Shown here piece after piece: positions 27,456 through 35,678 of a stretch of 64,000 bases of DNA. Position 1 is the stretch's first letter. The number at the start of each line of letters is the position of its first letter. Both the position numbers and the translations under genes were made by a program. Below the pieces are notes generated by a model. That model had not been told where the DNA came from. It worked only from the letters and a program-made list of their open reading frames with translations, and did no database searches. Source of the DNA: Subtercola frigoramans (GTDB lineage: Bacteria > Actinomycetota > Actinomycetes > Actinomycetales > Microbacteriaceae); the NCBI RefSeq assembly GCF_016907385.1, contig NZ_JAFBBU010000001.1:558001-622000 (forward strand), in the 5' to 3' direction.

Positions 27456-28996
27456 CAGCTGACCTCGGAGATGGTCACCGGCGCCCCGTGGACGTACGTG
27501 ATCGAGGGAGAGAGCCCGACGCTGTCCGATGCCATCTCCAGCGCGTCATTCAGGGTCGTCGCCGCTTTGAACCCCATGCGCCTGGTCGACTCGAGGTTGC
27601 CCCCGACGAAGATGACGTCACCGAGGTGCTCGATGGCCGGGGCCGCCGAGTACCAGGCGTGGAACGGGTGCAGCGCGTGGTGGGCGAAGCTCGTCTGGTA
27701 GAGGTGCCGGTACCACGGGTCTGAGGCGAACTTGCCCTCGAATTCCGCTGAGAGACGGCCGGAGTCGGTGGTCGTGGCTAGCGCCTCGGCGAAGAAGTCG
27801 ACGTAGGCCGGGTGATGGAGCGGGTGGAACCAGTTCGCCAGCGGGTGGTAGAAGATCGCCGTGCCGCCCTTGCGAACCACGGGTGCCGACGTCGAGCCGT
27901 TGAAGACCTGGCCGAGTCCGAGGGCTGCGGCCGTTACGGGGTTCAGAGTGGTGCCGATGCCGCCGGGGTTCGGGATCCCGAAGAGCGCGATGTCTGCGGG
28001 AGTGTCGACCTGGCCAACCTGCTGCTGGGTCAGAAACGCTTCGGTGAGGGGATGCACGGAGCTCGGTCGCCCGGCAACCACCGAGGTCACGCCGAACCCG
28101 ATGCCCGAGATCTGGCTCAGCCCGACACGTTTGCGAGAGGGCAGCAGTCGGCTTGCCGCCTGGAGGCCGGCGGAGAGGGCCCTGTCAGTGACGCTCCACT
28201 CGCGTTCGCGCTTGCTGAGGAACGCGGTGCCGGGGCCCGTCGGCTCTGGTGAGAGCGTGACATCGATGGTGAAGACCCGGGCCGTGTCGCCGATCTGGTC
28301 GACGAGGGCGCCATAGGCGTCGGCAGAGCCCTGAGCCACCGCGAGAGGGGAGTTGAGGGCGCGAGCGGTTGCAGCGCTGGCCAGCTTCGTGACGACGGCA
28401 GGTGCACCTTCGTTGCCCACGGCACTGGCGAGGCGAACCGAGATGACGAGGTCACTCGAGACGACTCGGGAATTGATCTCGATCGGGGTGCCGTCGGCGG
28501 AACGGCCCACCTCCACGAGATCGTTCGTGGCTTCACTGTCGTGACTGCGCAGCCGGTCTGGCGAGAACGACGCGAACACGCGGTCACCGAGCACGGCGCG
28601 CAGATCCTGTGCGGTCAGGCGGCGCCGCAGCCCGGTTGCCGCAATGAGTTCGACGTCGTCGACGCCGGCCACAGCGGCAAGCTCGAGCACTCGTTCGATG
28701 ACGCGCTGCCGAACATCCGGTGCAGAGCGAGCGGTGAGCGGCTGGGACAGGTCGTCGAAAACGATCGTCACGCGGGTTTCCGGGTGAAGCAGGGCCTTCA
28801 GCGGTTCGCTGTCGACAGGCTTGGCAAGTGCACGGTCGATCTGGGCGTCGACCGAACGGATGCCCGGCAGCGCATCGGGCGGGTACAACACGCTGGCCCC
28901 GGCGGGCAGCCGCTCCAGCAACACCTTCTCGCCCTGGAAGACGACGAGCGGAGGGGTCTGTGCGTCGACGCTCAGAACGAATCCTGGTCTACTCAT
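27455..28996 (-). CDS. LarA-like (DUF2088) protein
   Basis: 513 residues. The N-terminal half resembles the lactate racemase LarA domain: VTIVFDDLSQPLTARSAP corresponds to the DxTRP segment, and ELIAATGLRRR and GTPIEINSRVVSSDLVIS match conserved blocks. The His expected in the ATGxH segment is replaced by Arg, and the GGxK/NH region with further nickel-cofactor ligands is not recognisable, so racemase chemistry with the pincer cofactor is doubtful. It overlaps the fatty acyl-CoA reductase gene by 8 bp and the PlsC gene by 1 bp, which ties it firmly to the lipid operon. Function is unknown. Confidence 0.8.
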   Translation of the reverse strand: MSRPGFVLSVDAQTPPLVVFQGEKVLLERLPAGASVLYPPDALPGIRSVDAQIDRALAKPVDSEPLKALLHPETRVTIVFDDLSQPLTARSAPDVRQRVIERVLELAAVAGVDDVELIAATGLRRRLTAQDLRAVLGDRVFASFSPDRLRSHDSEATNDLVEVGRSADGTPIEINSRVVSSDLVISVRLASAVGNEGAPAVVTKLASAATARALNSPLAVAQGSADAYGALVDQIGDTARVFTIDVTLSPEPTGPGTAFLSKREREWSVTDRALSAGLQAASRLLPSRKRVGLSQISGIGFGVTSVVAGRPSSVHPLTEAFLTQQQVGQVDTPADIALFGIPNPGGIGTTLNPVTAAALGLGQVFNGSTSAPVVRKGGTAIFYHPLANWFHPLHHPAYVDFFAEALATTTDSGRLSAEFEGKFASDPWYRHLYQTSFAHHALHPFHAWYSAAPAIEHLGDVIFVGGNLESTRRMGFKAATTLNDALEMASDSVGLSPSITYVHGAPVTISEVS

Positions 28997-31391
28997 GGAA
29001 GATCTCTTTCAGGCTGGGTGCGGTGGAAAGTTCGTGTTGCGGGCGGTTCGCCTCGGCGACCGTCACAGGAGGGGCCGGGCGCAGGAGCTCGGCGATGGTG
29101 TCGATGGGCGAGATCTTGTTGTCGGTCCACTGGTGGATACGCCAGTGTTTGACTGTGGCGTGCTGGTACAGCGCCGCATCGGGGTTCACTGCCTGCGGAT
29201 TGCCGACGAGTTCGAGCCAGGCACGGTCGGCGTGGCTGTCGCCGTAGGCGTAGGACTTCGACAGGTCGATTCCCTCGCGCTCGGCATAGATGCGCAGCCA
29301 GGCCGCCCTGGCCTCGTCGACGAGCGGCGGTTTCGACAGGTAGCCCGTCCAGATGCCGTTCTGGGAGTGCATCGTGCTCGCGACGACTTCGTCGAAAAGG
29401 GAGACGAACGGTGAGGTGAAGACGTCGATCGCACCGGTCACGAGCACCGTGCGGTGGCCGGCCTCGCGGTGCTTGCGGATCTGCCTGACCGCCTCGGGCC
29501 GGATGCGCTGAAGCAGCACGTCGCCCACCGAGTCGCGGATGAGCTCGCGGAGCGCGGCCTCGTCGACGCCTTCGTAGCGCCGCAGGAAGGTGCGGAGGAA
29601 CTCGCCCCGGTCGCGCCGGTCGGTCGCGATGTAGCGGGGCAGGGAGCCGAAGAGGTTGGCGAGTTCTGCCGGCCACTTCGACTTGTCGAGGCTGGCGAGC
29701 CTCACCCACAGGTACTGCTCGATGATGTTGGTCGCCAGTACGGTGCCCTCGAGGTCGAACACGGCGACGGCGTCGGGGTTGTGTGGCAGCGGTTTCTCGA
29801 CCTGGGCCTTGGGGCGCGGACGAGAACTGAAGGTGCGCATCAGGGTGGTCACGGCCGGGAAGTGAACCTGTTGCAAGTAGTGATCCCAGTCGATCAGTTG
29901 CGAGTTGAAACCGAACTTCGCCCGCTCGGATTCGGGCAGCTGTTCGTTCAGGGCTGCGGTGCGGCTGTCGTCGTAGATGATCTCGGCCTGGGTGTAGTTC
30001 TGGTACAGGTCGGAGTAGGCGCGCAGCAACTCGAGATCGGTCTGCTTGGAGGAGACGCTGCGCATCCAGTCGCGTGTGACACTCGACGACGGCAGGCGCA
30101 GGAGGGTCTTGCGGGCGTAAGAGTTCGAGCGTTCGCCGAAGCGCAGGGCCCTGGCGATGGCCTTGGAGCCGGGGAACGACCAGAGGGGGGCTCTGATGTG
30201 GCCCCGCTGGTCATCCGGAATCGGGTTGGCCCTGAAGTAGGTCAGCACGTTCTCGTAGATGTCACGCATGGTGAGCGGGTTTCGCCCGCCCGAACTGAGG
30301 TGATAGTACTTCGGCTCGCCTACGGACGGGGGGTTCGCGGCTACGGCAAGGGTGGCGTTGACCACGATGTCGACGGGAATGATGTCGAGAATGCTGTCGG
30401 GGAGCCCAGGGAACTCTGGCAGCAGCCCGCGCCCATAGGCGATGATCAGCGGGTCGGCGACCTTGAAGCCGTCGATCCAGCCGGGGAAGGGGTGATTCAA
30501 CGCGCTCTCGATGATGGCGGGTCGCACGACAGAGAGGCGGTGGCCGTTGCCGGCCCACAGCTGCTCGGCGACGCGTTCGCTCATCGACTTGGTCAGGGCG
30601 TACACGTCGGCCCAGCCGAGGCTCTGCGCCCGGGTGCGGCCGTAGTCGACCAGCCGCTTCGTGACCCATTCGATGCGACCCTGTTCGGCAGCCGCGGCGA
30701 TGGCCTGGGGGCCGACCTTGCCCACCTCACTGCGCGCTGCGGCGATGAGCTTTCGCAGCACCTCGGGGCGGCGGGAGGAGGCCTCGACCTGCGCGCGGGC
30801 GGCGACCGCAGCATCCATCTCCGCACGCCAGTCGACAGTGTGCTTCAGGGATTCCTCGACAGTGGTGCCTTTGCGGATGCCGCCGACGTAGGCCGTCGAC
30901 ACGTGAACGACGTGTGGGTCGGAGCCGGTGCGCAGCAGGGCCTCGTACAGCCCGACCGCGCCACCGACGTTGGTCTTGAAGGCTTCGTCGATGGGCGGGT
31001 CGAACGACACGGTCGATGCGCTGTGGATCAACACGTCGAGGTCGGCGGGCATGGCGGCGACCGAGCCCATGCTCGACTCCACCACCGTGATGCGTTCACG
31101 CATGGCGCGGTCGACCTCGTCGGCGCCGACCCGTTCGCGCCACTTCGAGAAGACGGGCTTGCGCAGCAGGCTCGTCAGTCGCGCTTCGCCGGTCAGCGAG
31201 CCTTTCGGCCGGATCAGCAGGGTCATGCGAGTGGTCGGGTAGTCTGCCAGCAGCTTCTCGAGCAGGGCCTGGCCGACGAATCCGGTGGCGCCGGTGAGCA
31301 TGATGTGCTGGCCTTCGAGGGGTGCGAAGACCTCTGCGTCTGGGCCTGGGTTCAGCACAGCATCCGGCGTGGACTTCTCGCTGTTGCTCAC
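28989..31391 (-). CDS. Fatty acyl-CoA reductase fused to a HAD-IB phosphatase-like domain
   Basis: 800 residues. The N-terminal extended SDR domain has NAD(P)-binding TGATGFVG (33-40), VHVSTAYVGG and catalytic Tyr264/Lys268 (VYALTK). The region to ~520 fits the male-sterility/FAR family that reduces acyl-CoA to aldehyde or alcohol. The C-terminal HAD domain (from ~540) has DLEGT at 546-550, a Thr motif (LVTGAIDVF) and GDSHADRAW (~717), but the second Asp of DxD is Glu. It overlaps both neighbouring genes (8 bp and 4 bp). In an ether-lipid pathway it would supply the fatty alcohol used by the AGPS-type enzyme encoded at 33962. Confidence 0.92.
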   Translation of the reverse strand: MSNSEKSTPDAVLNPGPDAEVFAPLEGQHIMLTGATGFVGQALLEKLLADYPTTRMTLLIRPKGSLTGEARLTSLLRKPVFSKWRERVGADEVDRAMRERITVVESSMGSVAAMPADLDVLIHSASTVSFDPPIDEAFKTNVGGAVGLYEALLRTGSDPHVVHVSTAYVGGIRKGTTVEESLKHTVDWRAEMDAAVAARAQVEASSRRPEVLRKLIAAARSEVGKVGPQAIAAAAEQGRIEWVTKRLVDYGRTRAQSLGWADVYALTKSMSERVAEQLWAGNGHRLSVVRPAIIESALNHPFPGWIDGFKVADPLIIAYGRGLLPEFPGLPDSILDIIPVDIVVNATLAVAANPPSVGEPKYYHLSSGGRNPLTMRDIYENVLTYFRANPIPDDQRGHIRAPLWSFPGSKAIARALRFGERSNSYARKTLLRLPSSSVTRDWMRSVSSKQTDLELLRAYSDLYQNYTQAEIIYDDSRTAALNEQLPESERAKFGFNSQLIDWDHYLQQVHFPAVTTLMRTFSSRPRPKAQVEKPLPHNPDAVAVFDLEGTVLATNIIEQYLWVRLASLDKSKWPAELANLFGSLPRYIATDRRDRGEFLRTFLRRYEGVDEAALRELIRDSVGDVLLQRIRPEAVRQIRKHREAGHRTVLVTGAIDVFTSPFVSLFDEVVASTMHSQNGIWTGYLSKPPLVDEARAAWLRIYAEREGIDLSKSYAYGDSHADRAWLELVGNPQAVNPDAALYQHATVKHWRIHQWTDNKISPIDTIAELLRPAPPVTVAEANRPQHELSTAPSLKEIFHE

Positions 31392-32263
31392 GTGGTGACT
31401 CCCGTCGCGCCGCCGGAGGTGGGCAGCCCCGCCGCCAGCCGAGACCCGACGTTCACCCCGAAACGGTGTGCAGCCTTGCGCGCGACGTTGAGGCCTCGAA
31501 GCCCGGGAAGCTGGTCGACGGCGCCGTCGATCGCTTCGATGTCAGCCTGCCCGCCCGGGCCGCTGAACAGGTAGCTCATCATGAATCGCGTCTCCTGGGT
31601 TGGTTGCTCGCTCGTACCCGTCGGCGCCCACGAGTGCCTCAGGGACGACCGTGTCAGCTTTCGGGCCTGCGCCGATTCTTCCAGCCTGCGAAGGGTTTCG
31701 CCTTCAAAGAAGTGCAAGTGGCGATTTCGCAGCACCTGAAAGCCGTTCAGAACCTCGGCGAGTGCGGCGTTCGGCTCTCTTCTGACGATCTCGGCGTACG
31801 ACACCCGGCTCACGAGTTCGTCGATGTAGCCGTGGGTCACGTGGATCGAGATGAAGTCCTCGCCGATGAGGTTCGACCTCACGGCGTTGACGATGGGCGA
31901 GACCCGGTCGACGAACTCGCGCCCGAACCGTACGACCGTGAGCCTCGCGCGATTCGTGGCGGGCACGAAGGTGTCGTGCACGGCGAGAATGCGGTCGAAG
32001 GCGTCGGCGATCCAGTACTTCTCGAACGCCCAGGTGGCCAGAAAGGCAGTCAGGCGGGCGTCTTTGTGCGAAGGTGTCACGAGCACGTCACGCATGTGGT
32101 GCATCGTGAAGTTCTCGAGGTCGCGCAGGTACGCGATGGCCCGCAGCGACTGTGCACCGAGTGGATGCTCGGCAAACGCCTCCAGCGGCAGAGTGGCTTC
32201 GTGGCTTCCTGCCGCCGTGCGCGTGTACTGGCGAATGTCGAAGTCGCCGGTGTTCTCGGTCAT
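31388..32263 (-). CDS. Ferritin-like paralogue lacking part of the di-iron site
   Basis: 291 residues from ATG 32263, chosen because GGGAG lies 7 bp upstream; a long in-frame extension upstream is non-coding. It aligns along its length with the di-iron protein at 25792 (RDVLVTPSHKDARLTAF against RDMLVTPSHRDSDVTGF; ATWAFEKYWIADAF against MTMWNREEFWHGEAL). Of the six ligands Glu50, Glu149 and His182 remain, but the Glu102, His105 and Glu196 equivalents are Lys82, Ile85 and Arg179. It is therefore probably unable to bind two irons and may be a structural partner of the active paralogue. It is the first gene of the operon and overlaps the reductase gene by 4 bp. Confidence 0.85.
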   Translation of the reverse strand: MTENTGDFDIRQYTRTAAGSHEATLPLEAFAEHPLGAQSLRAIAYLRDLENFTMHHMRDVLVTPSHKDARLTAFLATWAFEKYWIADAFDRILAVHDTFVPATNRARLTVVRFGREFVDRVSPIVNAVRSNLIGEDFISIHVTHGYIDELVSRVSYAEIVRREPNAALAEVLNGFQVLRNRHLHFFEGETLRRLEESAQARKLTRSSLRHSWAPTGTSEQPTQETRFMMSYLFSGPGGQADIEAIDGAVDQLPGLRGLNVARKAAHRFGVNVGSRLAAGLPTSGGATGVTT

Positions 32264-32362
32264 GGGGTACTCCCGTGCTGTGTACGTCGCGGTTCGGTGG
32301 AACCGCCGGCGAAGGGGCGTATTCGCAACTGTCGTTCGTTGCCGTGTCGTAGGGTGTTTGCC
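32264..32362. promoter_or_regulatory. Divergent promoter region of the lipid locus
   Basis: This 99-bp spacer separates the minus-strand operon (start 32263) from the plus-strand genes (start 32363) and must hold both promoters. A perfect palindrome CGGTTC-GGTG-GAACCG at 32290-32305 is a candidate operator, possibly for the TetR-family protein encoded at 35679. This assignment rests on position and symmetry only. Confidence 0.45.
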
Positions 32363-33133
32363 ATGGGAACCGCATTGATCACAGGCGGCAGCTCGGGCAT
32401 CGGAGCATCGTTCGCCCGGGCGCTGGCGACCAGGGGCGAGAATCTTGTTCTGGTTGCGCGCGACACAGAGAAACTCGACAGGGCGGCCGCTGCACTGCGG
32501 CTGGAGTTCGGCGTGAACGTCGAGACGGTCTCTGCCGACCTCGCGGTGCGCGCGGACGTCGTGCGCATCGGCGAGATCCTGGCGCGCACAGACGACCCGA
32601 TCGACACCCTCGTGAACAACGCCGGCTTCGGGGTGCACACCTCGCTGCTCGCAGAAGACACGACGCCGCACGAGCACGCCTTCGACGTGATGTGCCGTGC
32701 AGTACTCATGCTGGGGGCGGTCGCCGGCCGAACCATGAAGGCCCGCGGTTCAGGCACGATCATCAACATCTCGAGTGCGGCCGGTTTCATCACGATGGGC
32801 AGCTATTCCGCGATCAAAGCGTGGGTGCGCATCTACAGCGAGGGTCTCGCCGTCGAGCTGAAGGGCAGCGGAGTGCAGGTGACCGCGCTCTGCCCCGGCT
32901 GGGTTCACACCGACTTTCACGATCGCGCAGGCATTCGCAAGTCGTCGATTCCGGAGTTCTTGTGGATCGACCTTGACGAGATGGTCGAAGACGGGCTTGC
33001 TGATGCCGTCAGTGGCAAGGTCATCTCCATCCCTTCCAAGCGGTACTCGGCGCTCATGTTCGTCGCCAGGCACGCCCCGCGTAACGGAATCCGATGGATC
33101 TCGGGCCGCATTTCATCCAGTCGCGCGCACTGA
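32363..33133 (+). CDS. Short-chain dehydrogenase/reductase of the lipid locus
   Basis: 256 residues from ATG 32363. The N-terminal NAD(P) motif is TGGSSGIG, followed by NNAGFG and the catalytic Ser (INISSAAGF) and Tyr/Lys (YSAIK). The tail (PSKRYSALMFVARHAPR) resembles membrane-associated SDRs that act on lipid ketones. Alkyl- and acyl-dihydroxyacetone-phosphate reductases (DHRS7B, Ayr1) belong to this superfamily, so reduction of alkyl-DHAP made by the neighbouring AGPS-like enzyme is a reasonable proposal; other SDR substrates remain possible. Confidence 0.88.
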   Translation: MGTALITGGSSGIGASFARALATRGENLVLVARDTEKLDRAAAALRLEFGVNVETVSADLAVRADVVRIGEILARTDDPIDTLVNNAGFGVHTSLLAEDTTPHEHAFDVMCRAVLMLGAVAGRTMKARGSGTIINISSAAGFITMGSYSAIKAWVRIYSEGLAVELKGSGVQVTALCPGWVHTDFHDRAGIRKSSIPEFLWIDLDEMVEDGLADAVSGKVISIPSKRYSALMFVARHAPRNGIRWISGRISSSRAH

Positions 33134-33215
33134 CACAGGCCTGTTTCGGCCCTCGTAAATAGTATCGCTACGGTGTGCGTTTCGGTTCGCGGTGCATTGT
33201 GAGTACGCTGGGTTG

Positions 33216-33965
33216 GTGGAGTTCGGCAATAGGTACACTTCACGAGCCCAAGCGGGAGCTCGTTTCGTAGCACAGCGCCTTCTGCTGAAACCGCTCATCT
33301 GGTCGATGGTGAGAATCCACGTCACCGGTCGCTCGCAGCTGAAAGATGTGCACGGGGCCTACATCGTCGTGGCCAACCACAGCAGCCATCTGGATGCCCC
33401 GCTCATCCTGGGCGCAATGCCGAGCAGGCTCTCCCGCTACCTCGCGGCCGCCGCCGCAGCGGACTACTTCTTCGACGTGTGGTGGCGCAAAGGCCTCACC
33501 GCGCTGTTCTTCAACGCGTTCCCGGTCGATCGCAGCGCGACCTCGCGCTCGAACGGTCTCACCGGCAAACTGCTGCACCACGGTGTGCCTCTGCTGGTCT
33601 TCCCCGAGGGAACCCGCTCCAAAGACGGAACGATCGCCCCCTTCAAGGCGGGTGCAGCAGCGCTCTGCATCAAGTACGGCATCCCGTGCCTGCCCTTGGC
33701 GATCATCGGTGCATCCGAAGCCATGCCGCGGGGGCGCAACTGGCCCGTGCCCGGTCGGCCACCGGTTGAAGTCGCCTTCGGTGAACCGCTCATTGCTGGT
33801 GAGGGCGAGACCGTCGACCAGTTCAACAAGCGCATCGAGCGCACGGTACGGGAGCTTCACGTCTCACACCAGCCGAAACTGCCCGTGAGTCTGATCGACC
33901 CAGAACTGCAGAACGACCCCGGAACGCCGGGTACTACGCACACCCCCACCGAAGGAGCCGCATGA
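33216..33965 (+). CDS. PlsC-type 1-acylglycerol-3-phosphate (or DHAP) acyltransferase
   Basis: About 249 residues from GTG 33216; GTG 33192 is an equally possible start and neither has a clear Shine-Dalgarno. The motifs are complete: NHSSHLD (HX4D) and FPEGTRSKDG. A membrane-associated N-terminus precedes them. It overlaps the AGPS-like gene by 4 bp, so the two are co-translated; this suggests it provides acyl-DHAP for the AGPS reaction or acylates the alkylglycerol-phosphate afterwards. The C-terminal Pro/Thr-rich tail (~25 residues) is variable. Confidence 0.9.
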   Translation: MEFGNRYTSRAQAGARFVAQRLLLKPLIWSMVRIHVTGRSQLKDVHGAYIVVANHSSHLDAPLILGAMPSRLSRYLAAAAAADYFFDVWWRKGLTALFFNAFPVDRSATSRSNGLTGKLLHHGVPLLVFPEGTRSKDGTIAPFKAGAAALCIKYGIPCLPLAIIGASEAMPRGRNWPVPGRPPVEVAFGEPLIAGEGETVDQFNKRIERTVRELHVSHQPKLPVSLIDPELQNDPGTPGTTHTPTEGAA

Positions 33966-35632
33966 CCGACGTCAAACACATGAAGTGGTGGGGTTGGGGC
34001 GTTGAAGGCGTGGGTTTCCACCACGAAGACAAGCCCGGCTTCGCGCCGTTCGTTGTTGACGCCGTCGGAATCGATGTGTGGCGTGAGCCCGTGCCGCCGA
34101 TCGACTTCTCCGAGGTCGCCGTGCCGCCGAGCCAGGCGGGCGCCGAACTGATCGACGCCCTGACGCTCATCGTCGGGCCAGAGTATGCGACGGTCGATGA
34201 CCTCGAACGTGTCGTGCACACCTACGGCAAGAGCATCCGGGATCTCATCAGGCTTCGCGCCGCGATCCTGCCGCGCATTCCCGACGTCGTGGTCTACCCG
34301 GCAGATGAGAGCGCAGTGCAGCGCATCGTCGACCTCGCCGTGGCGACGAACTCGGTCATCATTCCCTTCGGTGGCGGCAGCAACATCGTGGGAAGCCTCG
34401 AACCGCTGCCCACCGAGACACGACCCGTGATCTCGCTCGACATGGGCCGGCTGTCGCGCGTGCTCGAGATCGACGAGTACTCCGGGCTCGCCACCATTCA
34501 GGCCGGCGTGCTCGGCCCCGACATGGAAGAGCAGCTGAACGCCCGCGGCTGGACCATGGGGCACTTCCCCGACAGCTTCACGTACTCCACCCTCGGCGGG
34601 TGGATCGCGACCCGTTCGTCGGGCATGCAGTCAGACAAGTACGGCGACATCGCCGAGATCACCAAGGGCATCAGGGTCGTTCAGCCCGGCAAGCTGCTGG
34701 TCGTACGCCCCATTCCGTCGTCGGCGACCGGGCCGAGTGTGCGCGAGGCGATCCTCGGCAGCGAGGGCCGCCTGGGTGTCATCACCGAGGCTGTGGTGCA
34801 GGTGCACCGCGTGCCCGAGAAGCGTGAGGTCATCGGTTACCTCTTCCGCGACTGGGATTCGGCGCTCGCCGCCATGCACGACATCAACAAGAGCGATGCG
34901 GCACCGTCGATCACTCGCGTCTCTGACGCGAGGGAGACCGCGTTCTCGTTCAGTACCTCCAAGGCCAGCCACGGCATCAGCGGGCAGGTGCAGAAGGCGT
35001 TGTTCGCGTTTCTGAAGCGCCGCGGGTGGAACCTCGACGAGGTCTGCCTCTCGTTCATCGGCTACGAGGGTTCGTCGGCCAACGTCGCCCACCAGAAGTC
35101 GGTGGTCGGGGATGTGCTCAAGAAGCATGGAGCGATCAACCTCGGCAAGGGCCCGGGAACGCTGTACGACCAGAAGAAGTTCGACACCCCGTACCTGCGT
35201 GACTTCCTGCTCGACCGGGGGGCTGCGGCCGACGTGTCGGAGACCTCTGCACCGTGGTCGAAGCTCAAGCCGCTCTACGACAACGTCTTCGCTGCGGCGA
35301 ACAAGGCGTATGACGAGATCGGCATGAAGGGGTGGATCATGTGCCATCTCTCGCACTCGATGCACGCGGGAGCCTGCCTCTACTTCACGTTCGCGTTCAC
35401 TCACGACGGGGTCGACCCGATCGCGCAGTACGACGTCGTGAAGTCGGCCATCCAGCAGGCCTTCATCGACTCAGGGGCGACGCTGTCGCACCACCACAGC
35501 GTCGGTCTCGAACACTCGCAGTGGGAGGTCGCAGATATCTCCGAGGCTGGGGCAGACCTCGTGCAGGGAATGTTCACGGCCGTCGACCCGGGTGAGAACC
35601 TCAATCCTGGCAAGATCCTGCCGACGCGCTGA
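33962..35632 (+). CDS. Alkylglycerone-phosphate synthase (ether-bond-forming flavoenzyme)
   Basis: 556 residues. AGPS swaps the acyl group of acyl-DHAP for a fatty alcohol, creating the ether bond. Specific AGPS signatures are visible: MKWWGWG at the start, FAD loop PFGGGSNIVG (135-144), HFPDSFTYSTLGGWIATRSSGM (201-222; cf. GHEPDS..STVGGW in animal AGPS), GACLYFTF, and LSHHHSVG with the catalytic HHH at 510-512. This is a much closer match to AGPS than to D-lactate or glycolate oxidases of the same superfamily. Together with the reductase fused to HAD and the SDR it defines an ether-lipid locus. Confidence 0.93.
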   Translation: MTDVKHMKWWGWGVEGVGFHHEDKPGFAPFVVDAVGIDVWREPVPPIDFSEVAVPPSQAGAELIDALTLIVGPEYATVDDLERVVHTYGKSIRDLIRLRAAILPRIPDVVVYPADESAVQRIVDLAVATNSVIIPFGGGSNIVGSLEPLPTETRPVISLDMGRLSRVLEIDEYSGLATIQAGVLGPDMEEQLNARGWTMGHFPDSFTYSTLGGWIATRSSGMQSDKYGDIAEITKGIRVVQPGKLLVVRPIPSSATGPSVREAILGSEGRLGVITEAVVQVHRVPEKREVIGYLFRDWDSALAAMHDINKSDAAPSITRVSDARETAFSFSTSKASHGISGQVQKALFAFLKRRGWNLDEVCLSFIGYEGSSANVAHQKSVVGDVLKKHGAINLGKGPGTLYDQKKFDTPYLRDFLLDRGAAADVSETSAPWSKLKPLYDNVFAAANKAYDEIGMKGWIMCHLSHSMHAGACLYFTFAFTHDGVDPIAQYDVVKSAIQQAFIDSGATLSHHHSVGLEHSQWEVADISEAGADLVQGMFTAVDPGENLNPGKILPTR

Positions 35633-35678
35633 GTCGTGCATTCGCGCAGCCGGGGTCTCGTGCGGTGGGGCAGTCGTC

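Noticed and set aside
29454..31574. 706-codon open frame antisense to the fatty acyl-CoA reductase gene
   Set aside because: Low-complexity composition, no ribosome site and no recognisable motif; the opposite strand carries FAR and HAD motifs over its whole length.
31388..32677. 429-residue version of the ferritin-like paralogue starting at 32677
   Set aside because: The extension is antisense to the SDR gene and unlike the family; ATG 32263 has a good ribosome site and matches the paralogue's start.
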